64,000 nucleotides of DNA from Patulibacter brassicae (GTDB lineage Bacteria; Actinomycetota; Thermoleophilia; Solirubrobacterales; Solirubrobacteraceae), in NCBI RefSeq assembly GCF_033949425.1, contig NZ_JAXAVX010000002.1:248001-312000 (forward strand), in the 5' to 3' direction. The translations under genes and the position numbers were made by a program. Below, piece by piece: positions 8,363 to 16,326 of the stretch. Position 1 is the first letter of the stretch. The number at the start of each line of letters is the position of its first letter. The notes beneath the pieces are model-generated. The model saw nothing but the letters and a program-made list of their open reading frames with translations, was not told where the DNA came from and made no database searches.

Positions 8363-8368
8363 CTATAC
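8363..8368 (+). promoter_or_regulatory. -10 box TATACT of the fmdB-like pair
   Basis: TATACT is close to the TATAAT consensus and ends 10 nt before the ATG at 8379. It lies 28 nt downstream of the CIRCE repeat. No good -35 hexamer is visible at the usual spacing. Confidence 0.5.
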
Positions 8369-8378
8369 TGGAATCGAG

Positions 8379-8768
8379 ATGCCCATCTACGAGTACCGCC
8401 GGCCCGATGGCACGACGTTCGAGGTCCTGCAGAAGTTCTCGGACGACGCCCTCACGCACGATCCCGACACCGGAGTACCGGTCGAGCGGGTCCTGAGCGC
8501 CCCCGCGATCCACTTCAAGGGCAAGGGCTTCCACAACACCGACTACGGCACGAAGAAGCGGCCGGTCGGCGGCGGCGACTCCTCGCCCTCCGGGGACGCG
8601 AGCAAGAGCGACGGCGGATCGGGTGACGGCTCGTCCTCGGCGGCGTCCTCGAGCGACGCCGGGTCGTCGTCCTCCTCGAGCGGCTCCGACGGCTCGAGCG
8701 CGAGCACCGGCGGCTCGTCCTCGTCCGGCGGCGCGTCGAGCGCCCCCGCCGCGGCGCCCAGCTCCTGA
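8379..8768 (+). CDS. FmdB-like protein lacking the zinc-ribbon cysteines (copy 1)
   Basis: This 129-residue protein carries the FmdB/CxxC zinc-ribbon family frame: MPIYEYR at the N-terminus, FEVLQKFSDD, and LSAPAIHFKGKGFHNTDY at about residues 41-58. In the family both metal-binding CxxC pairs sit after YEYR and before the second strand. Here they are replaced by RPDG and DPDTG, so zinc binding is lost. The C-terminal half is almost pure Ser/Gly/Ala/Asp and probably disordered. The start is fixed by the MPIYEY motif. A paralogue follows 19 nt downstream, so they probably form an operon behind the TATACT promoter. Confidence 0.85.
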   Translation: MPIYEYRRPDGTTFEVLQKFSDDALTHDPDTGVPVERVLSAPAIHFKGKGFHNTDYGTKKRPVGGGDSSPSGDASKSDGGSGDGSSSAASSSDAGSSSSSSGSDGSSASTGGSSSSGGASSAPAAAPSS

Positions 8769-8787
8769 GGCGCCGGCGGTCCGCGCG

Positions 8788-9177
8788 ATGCCGATCTACG
8801 AGTACCGGCGGCCGGACGGCTCGACGTTCGAGGTCGTCCAGCGGATGGCGGACGAGCCGCTGACCCAGGACCCCGACACGGGCGAGCCCGTGGTGCGGGT
8901 GCTCCACGCGCCGGCGATCCACTTCAAGGGCTCGGGCTTCTACACCAACGACGTGGGCACGGTCCGGGGCAACCGCGAGCTCGAGCGCGCCGCCGAGGCG
9001 GGCGCCGACGCGCACGACGACAAGATGCGCGCGCAGCGCGCCGAGCGCCAGAAGGCGGCGAAGGCCGCCGATCAGCGGCGTGCCGACCAGGCGCGGGCAC
9101 GCGAGGCCGCGAAGGTCCGCGGCGACGCGGCCCCGAAGGCCACCGTCCCGAAGCCGAGGCCCAAGCCGCAGCCCTGA
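8788..9177 (+). CDS. FmdB-like protein lacking the zinc-ribbon cysteines (copy 2)
   Basis: This 129-residue tandem paralogue of the previous gene has the same MPIYEYRRPDG start and the same FEVVQRM, DPDTG and APAIHFKGSGFYTND elements, again with no cysteine. Its C-terminal half differs: a charged, Ala/Arg/Glu/Lys-rich helical stretch (about 65-110) and then a Lys/Pro tail. The two genes probably arose by duplication, with independent tails. The role of FmdB proteins is poorly defined (a putative regulator of formamidase/acetamidase expression). With the metal site gone, a DNA-binding zinc-ribbon role is doubtful. Confidence 0.85.
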   Translation: MPIYEYRRPDGSTFEVVQRMADEPLTQDPDTGEPVVRVLHAPAIHFKGSGFYTNDVGTVRGNRELERAAEAGADAHDDKMRAQRAERQKAAKAADQRRADQARAREAAKVRGDAAPKATVPKPRPKPQP

Positions 9178-9201
9178 CCGGCGGCAGGCTGCCTACGCAT
9201 C

Positions 9202-9233
9202 GGTAGCCGGATGACGCTACCGGCCGGTAGCCT
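9202..9233 (+). promoter_or_regulatory. esterase promoter with GGTAGC repeats
   Basis: GGTAGC (9202-9207) and GCTACC (9216-9221) form an inverted repeat with an 8-nt spacer. A third GGTAGC (9226-9231) overlaps the -10 box TAGCCT (9228-9233), which lies 7 nt before the ATG. The layout suits a repressor operator between the -35 and -10 positions. The regulator is unknown. Confidence 0.45.
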
Positions 9234-9240
9234 TCCGCCG

Positions 9241-10365
9241 ATGAGCACGCCGACCGGCCCGCCCCGCCTGACGCCGCGCGAGCGCGTCGAGGCACGGCTG
9301 CTGTCCCGCGCCGCCCGCCTCTCGCCGACCACGCGGCGCCGGCTCGGCGAGCGCCCGATCGTCGTCGAGGGGCAGACGCTCGACCCCGCGACGCAGACGA
9401 TGCTCCAGATCCAGCGCCTCGCCCGCGAGCCACTGATCGAGACGCTCGACCTCGCCGGCGGCCGCGCGTCGCTGCGTCGCGGGTCGCTCCTGACGGCCGG
9501 CCGCCCGACGCCCGTCGGCGCGGTCCGCGACCTGCGGATCGACGGGGCGACCGGGCCGCTGCCCGCCCGCCACTACCGCCCGCCGGGCGACGCCGACGGG
9601 CGCCCGCTGCTCGTCTTCTTCCACGGCGGCGGCTACGCGACCGGCGACCTCGACACGCACGACGCGCCGTGCCGCGTGCTCTGCGCGCACGCCGGCGTCC
9701 ACGTCCTCGCGGTTGACTACCGGCTCGCGCCCGAGCACCCGTTCCCGGCGGGCCACGAGGACACGCTCGCGGCCTGGCGCTGGGCGGTGGCCCACGCCGG
9801 GGAGCTCGGCGCGGACCCGAAGCGCCTGGCGGTCGGGGGCGACAGCGCCGGCGGCAACTTCTCGGCGACGCTCGCGCTCGCGACGGCGCGCAACGGGGAG
9901 CGCGCCCCCGACGTGCAGCTCCTGCTCTACCCCGGCATCGACTTCGTCGAGGAGCGGCCGTCGCGGCAGACGTTCGGCAAGGAGTTCTTCCTCACCGCGC
10001 CGCTCATCGAGTGGTTCCTCGGGCACTACCTCGACGGCGTCGAGCACGACCCCCGCGACCCGCGGCTCTCGCCGATCCACGCCGAGGACCTCTCCGGGCT
10101 CGCTCCCGCGATCGTCGTGACCGCCGGCTTCGACCCGCTGCGCGACGAGGGCGAGGCCTACGCCGCCGCGCTCGCGGCCGCCGGGGTGCCGGTGATCCAG
10201 CGGCGCCACGCCTCGCTCATCCACGGCTTCATCAACCTGCTCGGGGTCGGGACCGCGTCCCGCGAGGCGCTCGTCGAGACCGCCGGGACGCTGCGCGGAC
10301 TGCTCGAGGCGCCGCCGCGGCGCGGGCGGCGTCGCGCGCCGCGCAAGGCGGCCGTGGGGGCCTGA
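9241..10365 (+). CDS. alpha/beta hydrolase, hormone-sensitive-lipase (GDXG) family esterase
   Basis: This 374-residue cytosolic carboxylesterase/lipase-like enzyme has the oxyanion-hole motif HGGGY at residues 128-132 and the nucleophile Ser202 in GGDSAGG. Asp298 (GFDPLRDEGE) and His328 (LIHGF) complete the triad. This is the bacterial HSL (family IV) pattern. About 100 residues precede the core and probably form the cap. The ATG at 9241 is supported by TAGCCT 7 nt upstream. The natural substrate cannot be read from sequence; short-chain acyl esters are usual for the family. Confidence 0.93.
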   Translation: MSTPTGPPRLTPRERVEARLLSRAARLSPTTRRRLGERPIVVEGQTLDPATQTMLQIQRLAREPLIETLDLAGGRASLRRGSLLTAGRPTPVGAVRDLRIDGATGPLPARHYRPPGDADGRPLLVFFHGGGYATGDLDTHDAPCRVLCAHAGVHVLAVDYRLAPEHPFPAGHEDTLAAWRWAVAHAGELGADPKRLAVGGDSAGGNFSATLALATARNGERAPDVQLLLYPGIDFVEERPSRQTFGKEFFLTAPLIEWFLGHYLDGVEHDPRDPRLSPIHAEDLSGLAPAIVVTAGFDPLRDEGEAYAAALAAAGVPVIQRRHASLIHGFINLLGVGTASREALVETAGTLRGLLEAPPRRGRRRAPRKAAVGA

Positions 10366-10371
10366 CCGGAC

Positions 10372-10393
10372 CGGGCCGGGCACCCCCGGCCCG
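10372..10393. terminator. hairpin between convergent esterase and LCP genes
   Basis: CGGGCCGGG pairs perfectly with CCCGGCCCG around a 4-nt loop in the 36-nt gap between two convergent stop codons. It probably terminates both transcripts. Confidence 0.55.
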
Positions 10394-10401
10394 ACCCGCC
10401 G

Positions 10402-11697
10402 CTACTTGTCGAACTTGCGGCGGGCGCGGTCGATCGTCGACGGGCTGACGGTCAGGCCGGCTCCGCCGTCGGGCAGCGTCTGCACCCCGACGGGCTTCAG
10501 CACCTGGCTCGACCCCCCGCCCGGCAGGAACTGCCCGATCGCGACCCCCAGCAGCGAGAACCCGCCCATGTCGGTCTTCACTGCCTGCGGCGCCTTCCAC
10601 GCGATGAGCGGCAGGCGCGCGAAGCCGGCGGGGGAGAGGACGCGCCGCTTCATCGCCGAGAGGATCTGCTGCTGGCGGCCGGCGCGATCGACGTCGTCCT
10701 GACCGGCGTCGCAGGTGTTCTTGCGCACCCGGGCCAGTGCGAGCGCCTGCCGGCCGGTCAGGTGGTAGCTGCGACCCTTGCGCAGGCGGAACGACGTGCC
10801 GCCGAAGTACCGCCCGGTGCCGGACGTCACCCCCGAGCGGCCGTCCTTGCCGCTGCCACCCGAGACGACGGCGGTCAGGCAGGTCTTCGCCTGGAACGAG
10901 ACGCCGCCCATCGCGTCGATGAGCCCCGGGAAGTTCGCGAAGTCCATCTCCGCGACGTGGTGGACGTCGATCCCGGTGAGGGACTCGACCGCCTGGACGC
11001 TGCCCTTCGTCCCGCCGAAGACGTGGGCGGCGTTGATCTTCTGCAGCCCGTGCCCGGGCAGGTCGACCACGGTGTCGCGCGGGATCCCGAGCTTCGCGTT
11101 CGCGAACCCGCCGGTGCGCATGAGCATGATCGTGTCCGTGCGCGAGTTGCTCTCGCCGCCCTCGGCGCCGGGCTCCTTGGAGCCCTTCGGTCGCGCGTCG
11201 CTGCCGAGCACGAGGACGTTCGTCGGCGTGAACGGGGCGCCGCCGCCGCCGAGCAGGTCGTCGGCGCCGCCGCCGTCCTGGTGGATCTGCGCCGAGACGA
11301 GGAAGAGGAGCATCGAGAACGCGACCCAGGCGACGGCGAACCCGACGACGCAGCGGGCGATCCGCCGCCCGAGCCCCGGCCGGCGGCGCCGCGGGGCGCG
11401 GGCGCGGCCCGGCTCCTCGCCGGGAACGTGCTCGCCGTCGTCGGCGCGGCGGCCGAACCGGCGCCGGGCCTGGTAGGTCGTGTACGGCAGCCGCGCGCCG
11501 GGACCGGCGCCGGACTCGTCCGCCGGTCGCCGGGGGGTGGCGCCGCGCGGACCCGGCCCGCCGGCTCCGGGATCGCGCCGCGCGCGCCGTCCGGTGCCGT
11601 AGACGGTGTAGCCGGGAGCGGCGGGGCGACGTCGCCCGTCGCCCCCCTCCGGGCGGCTCTCGCCGCCGCGCTCGTCCGCGTCATCCCGCTCGGGCAT
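10402..11697 (-). CDS. LytR-CpsA-Psr (LCP) family cell-wall polymer ligase
   Basis: This 431-residue type II membrane protein belongs to the family that moves undecaprenyl-linked glycopolymers onto peptidoglycan at the outer membrane face. A Pro/Arg-rich cytoplasmic N-terminus (about 1-115) precedes one transmembrane helix (about 116-138). The LCP domain follows, with NVLVLGSDARP, SRTDTIMLMR, LGIPRDTVVDLPGHG and the KINAAHVFGG motif that bind the polyprenyl-pyrophosphate. A C-terminal region of about 120 residues ends in RARRKFDK. The chosen ATG lies 19 nt from the divergent ROK gene start, so the two share a very short regulatory region. Confidence 0.93.
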   Translation of the reverse strand: MPERDDADERGGESRPEGGDGRRRPAAPGYTVYGTGRRARRDPGAGGPGPRGATPRRPADESGAGPGARLPYTTYQARRRFGRRADDGEHVPGEEPGRARAPRRRRPGLGRRIARCVVGFAVAWVAFSMLLFLVSAQIHQDGGGADDLLGGGGAPFTPTNVLVLGSDARPKGSKEPGAEGGESNSRTDTIMLMRTGGFANAKLGIPRDTVVDLPGHGLQKINAAHVFGGTKGSVQAVESLTGIDVHHVAEMDFANFPGLIDAMGGVSFQAKTCLTAVVSGGSGKDGRSGVTSGTGRYFGGTSFRLRKGRSYHLTGRQALALARVRKNTCDAGQDDVDRAGRQQQILSAMKRRVLSPAGFARLPLIAWKAPQAVKTDMGGFSLLGVAIGQFLPGGGSSQVLKPVGVQTLPDGGAGLTVSPSTIDRARRKFDK

Positions 11698-11703
11698 CAC
11701 GGG

Positions 11704-11709
11704 TATGGT
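11704..11709 (+). promoter_or_regulatory. -10 box TATGGT deciding the ROK gene start
   Basis: TATGGT ends 7 nt before the in-frame GTG at 11717. An ATG at 11705 in the same frame lies inside the box itself, so GTG 11717 is the better start. No Shine-Dalgarno sequence precedes it. Confidence 0.55.
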
Positions 11710-11716
11710 GCCGCGC

Positions 11717-12685
11717 GTGCCTGCGGGGTGCGTCATCGGTGTGGACCTCGGCGGGACGAAGCTCCTCGCCGGGCTGCTGGACGACGACCTCCGGGTGCTC
11801 GACCGCGCGTACTCGCCGGCGCCCCGCTCCGACGACCCGGAGGAGCTCCTGACGGTCGTCGTCGACGAGATCCGCGCGCTGCTGCAGGCCGCTGCCGACG
11901 GGCATCACGGGCCCGTGACGGCGGTCGGCGTCGGGATCCCGTCGCTCATCGACCGCGCCCGCGGGGTGGCGGTCTCGACGGTCCACCTGCCGCTGCAGGG
12001 GGTGGCCGTGCGCGACGAGCTGCAGGACCGCTTGCAGCTGCCGGTCGCGCTCGACAACGACGCGAACTGCGCGATGCTCGCCGAGTGGCGCCTGGGCGCC
12101 GCGCGCGACTGCGGCGACGCCGTCCTGCTGACGATCGGCACCGGGATCGGCAGCGGCGTGGTGGCCGGCGGGCAGCTCCTGCGCGGCGCCACGGGGGCGG
12201 CGACGGAGCTGGGGCACATGGTCATCGACTTCGACGGCCCGCCCTGCCAGGGCGCCTGCCGCAACCACGGGTGCCTCGAGGCGCTGGCCTCGGGGTCGGC
12301 CCTCGGTCGCGAGGGCCAGCGGATCGCCGGTCAGCGGCCCGGGTCGCGCCTGGCGCAGCTCGCCGCCGACGGCACGACGATCACCGGCCAGCACGTGACG
12401 GAGGCGGCCCGCGAGGGCGACCGCGCCGCCCGGGAGGCCGTGGAGCGGATCGGCACGCTGCTCGGCGTCGGGATCGCGAACGCGATGAACGTCTTCAACC
12501 CCGAGGCGATCCTCATCGGCGGCGGCGTCTCCGCGGCCGGCGAGCTGCTCCTCGGCCCGGCGCGGGCGGAGGCCCGCCGACGCGCGCGGCCGCCGGCCGA
12601 CGAGGCACGCGTCGAGCTCGCGCGGTTCGGTGCCGACGCGGGGATGATCGGCGGCGGGGTCCTCGCTCGCGAGGAGCTCGCGTGA
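11717..12685 (+). CDS. ROK-family sugar kinase (glucokinase type)
   Basis: This 322-residue ATP-dependent sugar kinase most likely phosphorylates glucose to glucose-6-phosphate. The N-terminal phosphate-binding motif is GVDLGGTKLLAGLLD. The substrate/catalytic region is ALDNDANCAMLAEWRLGA (Asn-Asp, catalytic Asp). ROK signature 2 is LTIGTGIGSGVVAGGQLLRG, and the zinc-type segment GPPCQGACRNHGCLEALASG (about 175-194) has three or four Cys and a His. Residues VFNPEAILIGGGVS form the C-terminal nucleotide site. It overlaps rsmI by 4 nt (GTGA), so the two are probably translationally coupled. Confidence 0.92.
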   Translation: MPAGCVIGVDLGGTKLLAGLLDDDLRVLDRAYSPAPRSDDPEELLTVVVDEIRALLQAAADGHHGPVTAVGVGIPSLIDRARGVAVSTVHLPLQGVAVRDELQDRLQLPVALDNDANCAMLAEWRLGAARDCGDAVLLTIGTGIGSGVVAGGQLLRGATGAATELGHMVIDFDGPPCQGACRNHGCLEALASGSALGREGQRIAGQRPGSRLAQLAADGTTITGQHVTEAAREGDRAAREAVERIGTLLGVGIANAMNVFNPEAILIGGGVSAAGELLLGPARAEARRRARPPADEARVELARFGADAGMIGGGVLAREELA

Positions 12686-13488
12686 GCGGGCGGCTCGTCG
12701 TCTGCGCGACGCCGATCGGCAACCTCGACGACGTCACCGCGCGGGTCCTCGACGCGCTGCGCGCGGCGGACGTCGTCGCCTGCGAGGACACCCGGCACAC
12801 CCGCACGCTGCTGCAGCGCTTCGCGATCGACGTGCCGACGGTGAGCCTCCACGAGCACAACGAGGCGGCCCGCTCGGTCGAGCTCCTGGAGCGCGTGCGC
12901 GGCGGAGCGCTCGTGGCGCTCGTCAGCGATGCCGGCATGCCGGTGATCAGCGACCCCGGCGGGCGGCTCGTGGCCGCCGCGCGGGACGCGGGCCTGCCGG
13001 TCGAGGTCCGACCGGGCGCGAGCGCGCCGGTCGCGGCCGTCGCCGTGGCCGGGATCCCGGTCGACCGATGGCGCTTCGTCGGCTTCCTGCCACGCCGGGC
13101 GAGCGAGCTGCTGGAGCTCCTGGACCGCGACGAGGCGACGGTCGCGTTCGAGTCGCCCAAGCGCCTGCCGGCGACGCTGCGCGCCATCGCCGACGCCGAT
13201 CCGTCGCGCGTCGTGGCGGTCTGCCGCGAGCTGACGAAGCTCCACGAGGAGGTCGTGCGCGGGCCGGCCGGGGAGGTCGCCGCGCGGTTCGCCGACGGCG
13301 CCCGCGGCGAGATCACGCTCGTCGTCGCGGCGGCCCCGGCGGGCCAGGGCGATCTCGGCCCGGCCCTCGACGCCGTCCGTCGGCTCGTCGAGGACGGGGC
13401 CCGCGCGCGGACCGCCTCGCGGGTCGTCGGCGAGCTCACCGGGGTGCCCGCCAACGACCTCTACCGCGCGCTGCACGCGACGGGCTGA
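12682..13488 (+). CDS. rsmI: 16S rRNA (cytidine(1402)-2'-O)-methyltransferase
   Basis: RsmI uses SAM to 2'-O-methylate C1402 in the ribosomal P site of 16S rRNA. The 268 residues carry the tetrapyrrole-methylase (class III) fold: ATPIGNLDDVTARVLD at the N-terminus, CEDTRHTRTLL, LVSDAGMPVISDPG and VRPGASAP, then ESPKRLPATL and RELTKLHEEVVRG. All are standard RsmI blocks. The C-terminal part also has the small helical RsmI_C-like end (GVPANDLYRALHA). It starts at GTG 12682 inside the ROK stop codon. A 15-nt gap separates it from the convergent TPP enzyme gene. Confidence 0.95.
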   Translation: MSGRLVVCATPIGNLDDVTARVLDALRAADVVACEDTRHTRTLLQRFAIDVPTVSLHEHNEAARSVELLERVRGGALVALVSDAGMPVISDPGGRLVAAARDAGLPVEVRPGASAPVAAVAVAGIPVDRWRFVGFLPRRASELLELLDRDEATVAFESPKRLPATLRAIADADPSRVVAVCRELTKLHEEVVRGPAGEVAARFADGARGEITLVVAAAPAGQGDLGPALDAVRRLVEDGARARTASRVVGELTGVPANDLYRALHATG

Positions 13489-13503
13489 GCGCCGCCGCGT
13501 CGG

Positions 13504-15192
13504 TCAGAGCGCCTCGGTGAGCTCGCCGAGGCGGTCGGTCAGCCGGAGGTTCTCGCGGTAGTCGACCGGGCACGCGATGACGGTGACGCCGTCCGAGGAC
13601 AGGCCCTCGTCGAGCGCCGGGCGCAGCTCGTCGGCGGCGCCGATCCGGACGCCGCGGCCGCCGAAGCTCTCCGCGAACGCGACGACGTCGGGGTTGCCGA
13701 AGCGCACGGACGAGGAGCGGCCGAGCTCCATCTCCATCTTCCACTCGATGAGGCCGTAGCCGTCGTCCTCCCAGACGAGGACGCAGAGCGGGATCTTCTC
13801 GCGGACCGCGGTCTCCAGCTCCTGGGCGTGCATGAGGAACGCCCCGTCCCCGCAGGCGGCGAGCACGCGCCGCTCGGGCAGGACGAGCTTCGCCGCCAGC
13901 GCGCCCGGCAGGGCGAAGCCCATCGTCGAGAGCCCGTTGGAGAGCAGGCAGGTGTTCGCGGCGTACGTCGGGTAGAGCCGCGCCATCCACATCTTCACCG
14001 CGCCGGTGTCGGCGAGCACGACGTCCTCGCGGTCCAGCGCGGCGCGGACGTCGGCGACGACGCGCTGCGGGGCGACCGGGAACCGGTCGTCGGCGGCACC
14101 GCGCTCGAGCTCGTCGGCGAGCATCCGCGACGCGTCGCAGGAGCCGGCGTCGAGCACCGGCGGCGCGCCGTTCGGGGCGGAGGCCTCGCCGGCCTCCTGG
14201 CGGCGCGCGAGGCCGGCGGTGAGCAGCTCGAGCGACCGGGCGATCGACCCGTGCAGGCCCACGGCCACGGGGTAGTGCGCGTCGACCTCGGCCGGGAACC
14301 GGTGCACGTGGACGATCTCGGCGTCGCCGTCCGGGTTGATCTTCACCGGGTCGAACTCCTGCAGCTCGTAGCCCACCGCCACGATCGCGTCCGCCGCGTC
14401 GAAGCCGAAGTTCACGTAGTCGTGGCGCATGAAGCCGACCGCGCCGAGGCCGAGCGGGTGGTCGTCGGGGAAGACGCCCTTGCCGTGGAAGGTCGAGGCG
14501 ACGGGGATGCCCGCGCGCTCGACGAACGCGATGAGCTGCGCCTGCGCGCCCTCGCGGGCCGCCCCGTGCCCGGCTAGGACGATCGGGCGCTCGGCGGCCA
14601 GCAGCACGTCGAGGGCCCGCTCCACCTGCGCGTCCGTCGGCTCGTTCGGCCGCACGCGATCGATGCGCAGCGGTCGCAGGTCCTCGGCGATCTCCGCGCC
14701 CTCGATGTCCTCCGGCACGGCGAGGTAGACCGCGCCGGGCCGCTCGGTCTGGGCGGTCTTGAAGGCCTTGCGGACGATCTCGGGGACGGACTCCGGCGTC
14801 GGGACGAGCGCCGACCACTTCGTGATCGGGGCGAACATCGGCACGAGGTCGATCCCCTGGTGGGACTCCTTGTAGGAGCGGTCGCGGCCGACCTGCGCGG
14901 AGAGGGCGATCAGCGGCGTGCTGTTCGTCGTCGCGTCGGCGACGCCGAGCTGCAGGTTGATCGCGCCGGGGCCGAGCGTCGCCGAGCAGACCGCGGCCCG
15001 CTGGGTCAGCCGGCCCCAGATCTCGGCCATGAACGAGGCCGCCTGCTCGTGGCGGACGAGGACGTAGCGGATCGGCGAGTCGCGCAGCGCGTCGACGAAG
15101 TGGATGTTCTCCTCGCCCGGGATCCCGAACACGACCTCGACCCCCTCCTGCTCGAGGCAGTCGACGAGGAGGTGGGCGGCGGTACGGGTCAT
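13504..15192 (-). CDS. acetolactate synthase-like TPP-dependent enzyme, large subunit
   Basis: This 562-residue ThDP enzyme has three alpha/beta domains: PYR domain with activating Glu49 (RHEQAASFMAE), the central FAD/NAD-like domain (about 190-330), and the PP domain with ACGDGAFLMHAQELE. It resembles AlsS/IlvB acetolactate synthases, which condense two pyruvates. No small regulatory subunit (ilvN) is adjacent. In the ThDP-metal motif the usual Asn (WND in AlsS) appears as WED; that is my alignment by eye. The substrate is therefore left open. A GGAG lies upstream of ATG 15192 and a palindrome sits on the likely promoter. Confidence 0.85.
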   Translation of the reverse strand: MTRTAAHLLVDCLEQEGVEVVFGIPGEENIHFVDALRDSPIRYVLVRHEQAASFMAEIWGRLTQRAAVCSATLGPGAINLQLGVADATTNSTPLIALSAQVGRDRSYKESHQGIDLVPMFAPITKWSALVPTPESVPEIVRKAFKTAQTERPGAVYLAVPEDIEGAEIAEDLRPLRIDRVRPNEPTDAQVERALDVLLAAERPIVLAGHGAAREGAQAQLIAFVERAGIPVASTFHGKGVFPDDHPLGLGAVGFMRHDYVNFGFDAADAIVAVGYELQEFDPVKINPDGDAEIVHVHRFPAEVDAHYPVAVGLHGSIARSLELLTAGLARRQEAGEASAPNGAPPVLDAGSCDASRMLADELERGAADDRFPVAPQRVVADVRAALDREDVVLADTGAVKMWMARLYPTYAANTCLLSNGLSTMGFALPGALAAKLVLPERRVLAACGDGAFLMHAQELETAVREKIPLCVLVWEDDGYGLIEWKMEMELGRSSSVRFGNPDVVAFAESFGGRGVRIGAADELRPALDEGLSSDGVTVIACPVDYRENLRLTDRLGELTEAL

Positions 15193-15597
15193 CGAGGCTC
15201 CGGGTGAGGACGCGGCGTCCCGCCGAACGTACCCGTTCGCCGCGACCGGCATGCCGGGGCCGGTGCCGCGACGGGCGCCGCCGGCCGGGGCCGGAGGCCG
15301 AGCGGTGCGCCCTGCGTCGCCTGCGTCGCCTGCGCCTCCCGGACGACCGGGCGTCGTGCCGGGCATCGCCGCGAGACCGGTCGCGGCGGCTGGCGGCTGG
15401 CGGCCCGCAGGCGTCGCGCGACGCACGGCCCCGGCGGTCCGCTGGCCCGCCCGACGATGGCCGTCTCGCGTCGCGCGGGGGGCACGCGTCGACGGACGGT
15501 GGCGACTCCGCGACGGCCCGTGCCGGTGTCGGCCCGTGTGCGCGCCGGAACGGCGCAGCCCGCCGGGAACGGGCCGGCGGCGTCCTACGGTCGCGCG
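15193..15597. other. 405-nt gene-free spacer between divergent genes
   Basis: This spacer holds the palindrome described separately near its left end and a short tandem repeat of TGCGTCGCC-like units near 15313-15338. TACGGT (15586-15591), 6 nt before the ATG of the next gene, is the only convincing promoter at the right end. No open frame has recognisable protein features. Confidence 0.5.
15225..15238 (-). promoter_or_regulatory. palindrome over probable -10 of the acetolactate synthase-like gene
   Basis: GAACG-TACC-CGTTC is a perfect 5-bp inverted repeat with a 4-nt spacer. On the minus strand it contains TACGTT, a plausible -10 box about 35 nt upstream of the ATG. It could be an operator. 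The GAAC/GTTC spacing is 6, not the 4 expected of an actinobacterial SOS box. Confidence 0.35.
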
Positions 15598-16326
15598 ATG
15601 GACGCGCCACCCGCCCTCGTGCGACCGGTCGACGGACCCGTGACGGCCGGCTACCGCTACGACCGTCGCGCGCCCTTCCGTCGCGGGCGGCGTCGCGTCG
15701 TCCGGTTCTCCGTCCCCGCGGGCGCGCCCGTCCGTGCGCCGTGCACCGGGCGCGTGACCTTCAGCGGGCGGACGCCGCGATCGCGGACGGTCACCGTGCG
15801 CTGCGGCGCATGGGCGGTGACCGTGTCGGGCGTCGCGCCCGGCGCCGTCGCGCGCGGACGCCGCGCGACCGCCGGGCAGCGGCTCGGACGGGCCGGTGGC
15901 CGGACCGTCGCGCTCGGCGTCCGTCGCCCGGCGGACCCCTTCGGCTACGTCGACCCGACGCCGCTGCTCGCGGCGCCCCGTGCGCCGCGGCGGTTCGTGC
16001 CGCTCGGCCCGGCGCCCCGCGGACGCCTGCGCACGCCGGAGCGCGCGCCGCGGGGCGCACCTGCGCCCCGGGGCACGCCACTTGCGCGCGTCGCGCCGCC
16101 GGTGGCCCCCGCCGACGTCCCGACGCCGAGCCTCCAGCCCGCCCCCGGTGCAGCGGTCCTCCGGCCCGGGGACCGCCCGGCGCCGCCGTGGGCCTGGGTC
16201 GGTCTGGCGCTCGCGGCCGTCGGCCTGCCGGGGCTGGCCCTCGGGCGGTCGGCGGTGCGCCGGGCGGCGCGCACGCGCCGCCACTCCGGTGGCGGCGCGG
16301 CGGCGTCGAGCGAGAGGACGCGCTGA
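15598..16326 (+). CDS. degenerate LytM/M23-fold membrane-anchored protein
   Basis: This 242-residue protein has one LytM-like beta domain (about 10-125): DGPVTAGYRYDRRAPF, then SVPAGAPVRAPCTGRVTFSG, and finally RATAGQRLGRAGG and GYVDPTPLL, which mimic the fold core of M23 endopeptidases. The zinc ligands HxxxD and HxH are absent (RRGRR and TVALGVR occupy those places), so it should not cleave peptidoglycan; it may bind wall or activate an amidase, as other degenerate LytM proteins do. A Pro-rich linker leads to a C-terminal transmembrane helix (about 200-218). TACGGT lies 6 nt upstream of the ATG. Confidence 0.65.
   Translation: MDAPPALVRPVDGPVTAGYRYDRRAPFRRGRRRVVRFSVPAGAPVRAPCTGRVTFSGRTPRSRTVTVRCGAWAVTVSGVAPGAVARGRRATAGQRLGRAGGRTVALGVRRPADPFGYVDPTPLLAAPRAPRRFVPLGPAPRGRLRTPERAPRGAPAPRGTPLARVAPPVAPADVPTPSLQPAPGAAVLRPGDRPAPPWAWVGLALAAVGLPGLALGRSAVRRAARTRRHSGGGAAASSERTR

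Noticed and set aside
8379..9177. One gene broken in two by a frameshift
   Set aside because: Each part has its own complete MPIYEYR start and core, so this is a tandem duplication.
11705..11716. ATG 11705 as start of the ROK kinase
   Set aside because: It lies inside the TATGGT box; GTG 11717 has the spacing seen at the other leaderless genes.
15225..15238. SOS (LexA) box
   Set aside because: The GAAC/GTTC half-sites are separated by 6 nt, not the 4 nt of the actinobacterial box, and the gene is not a repair gene.
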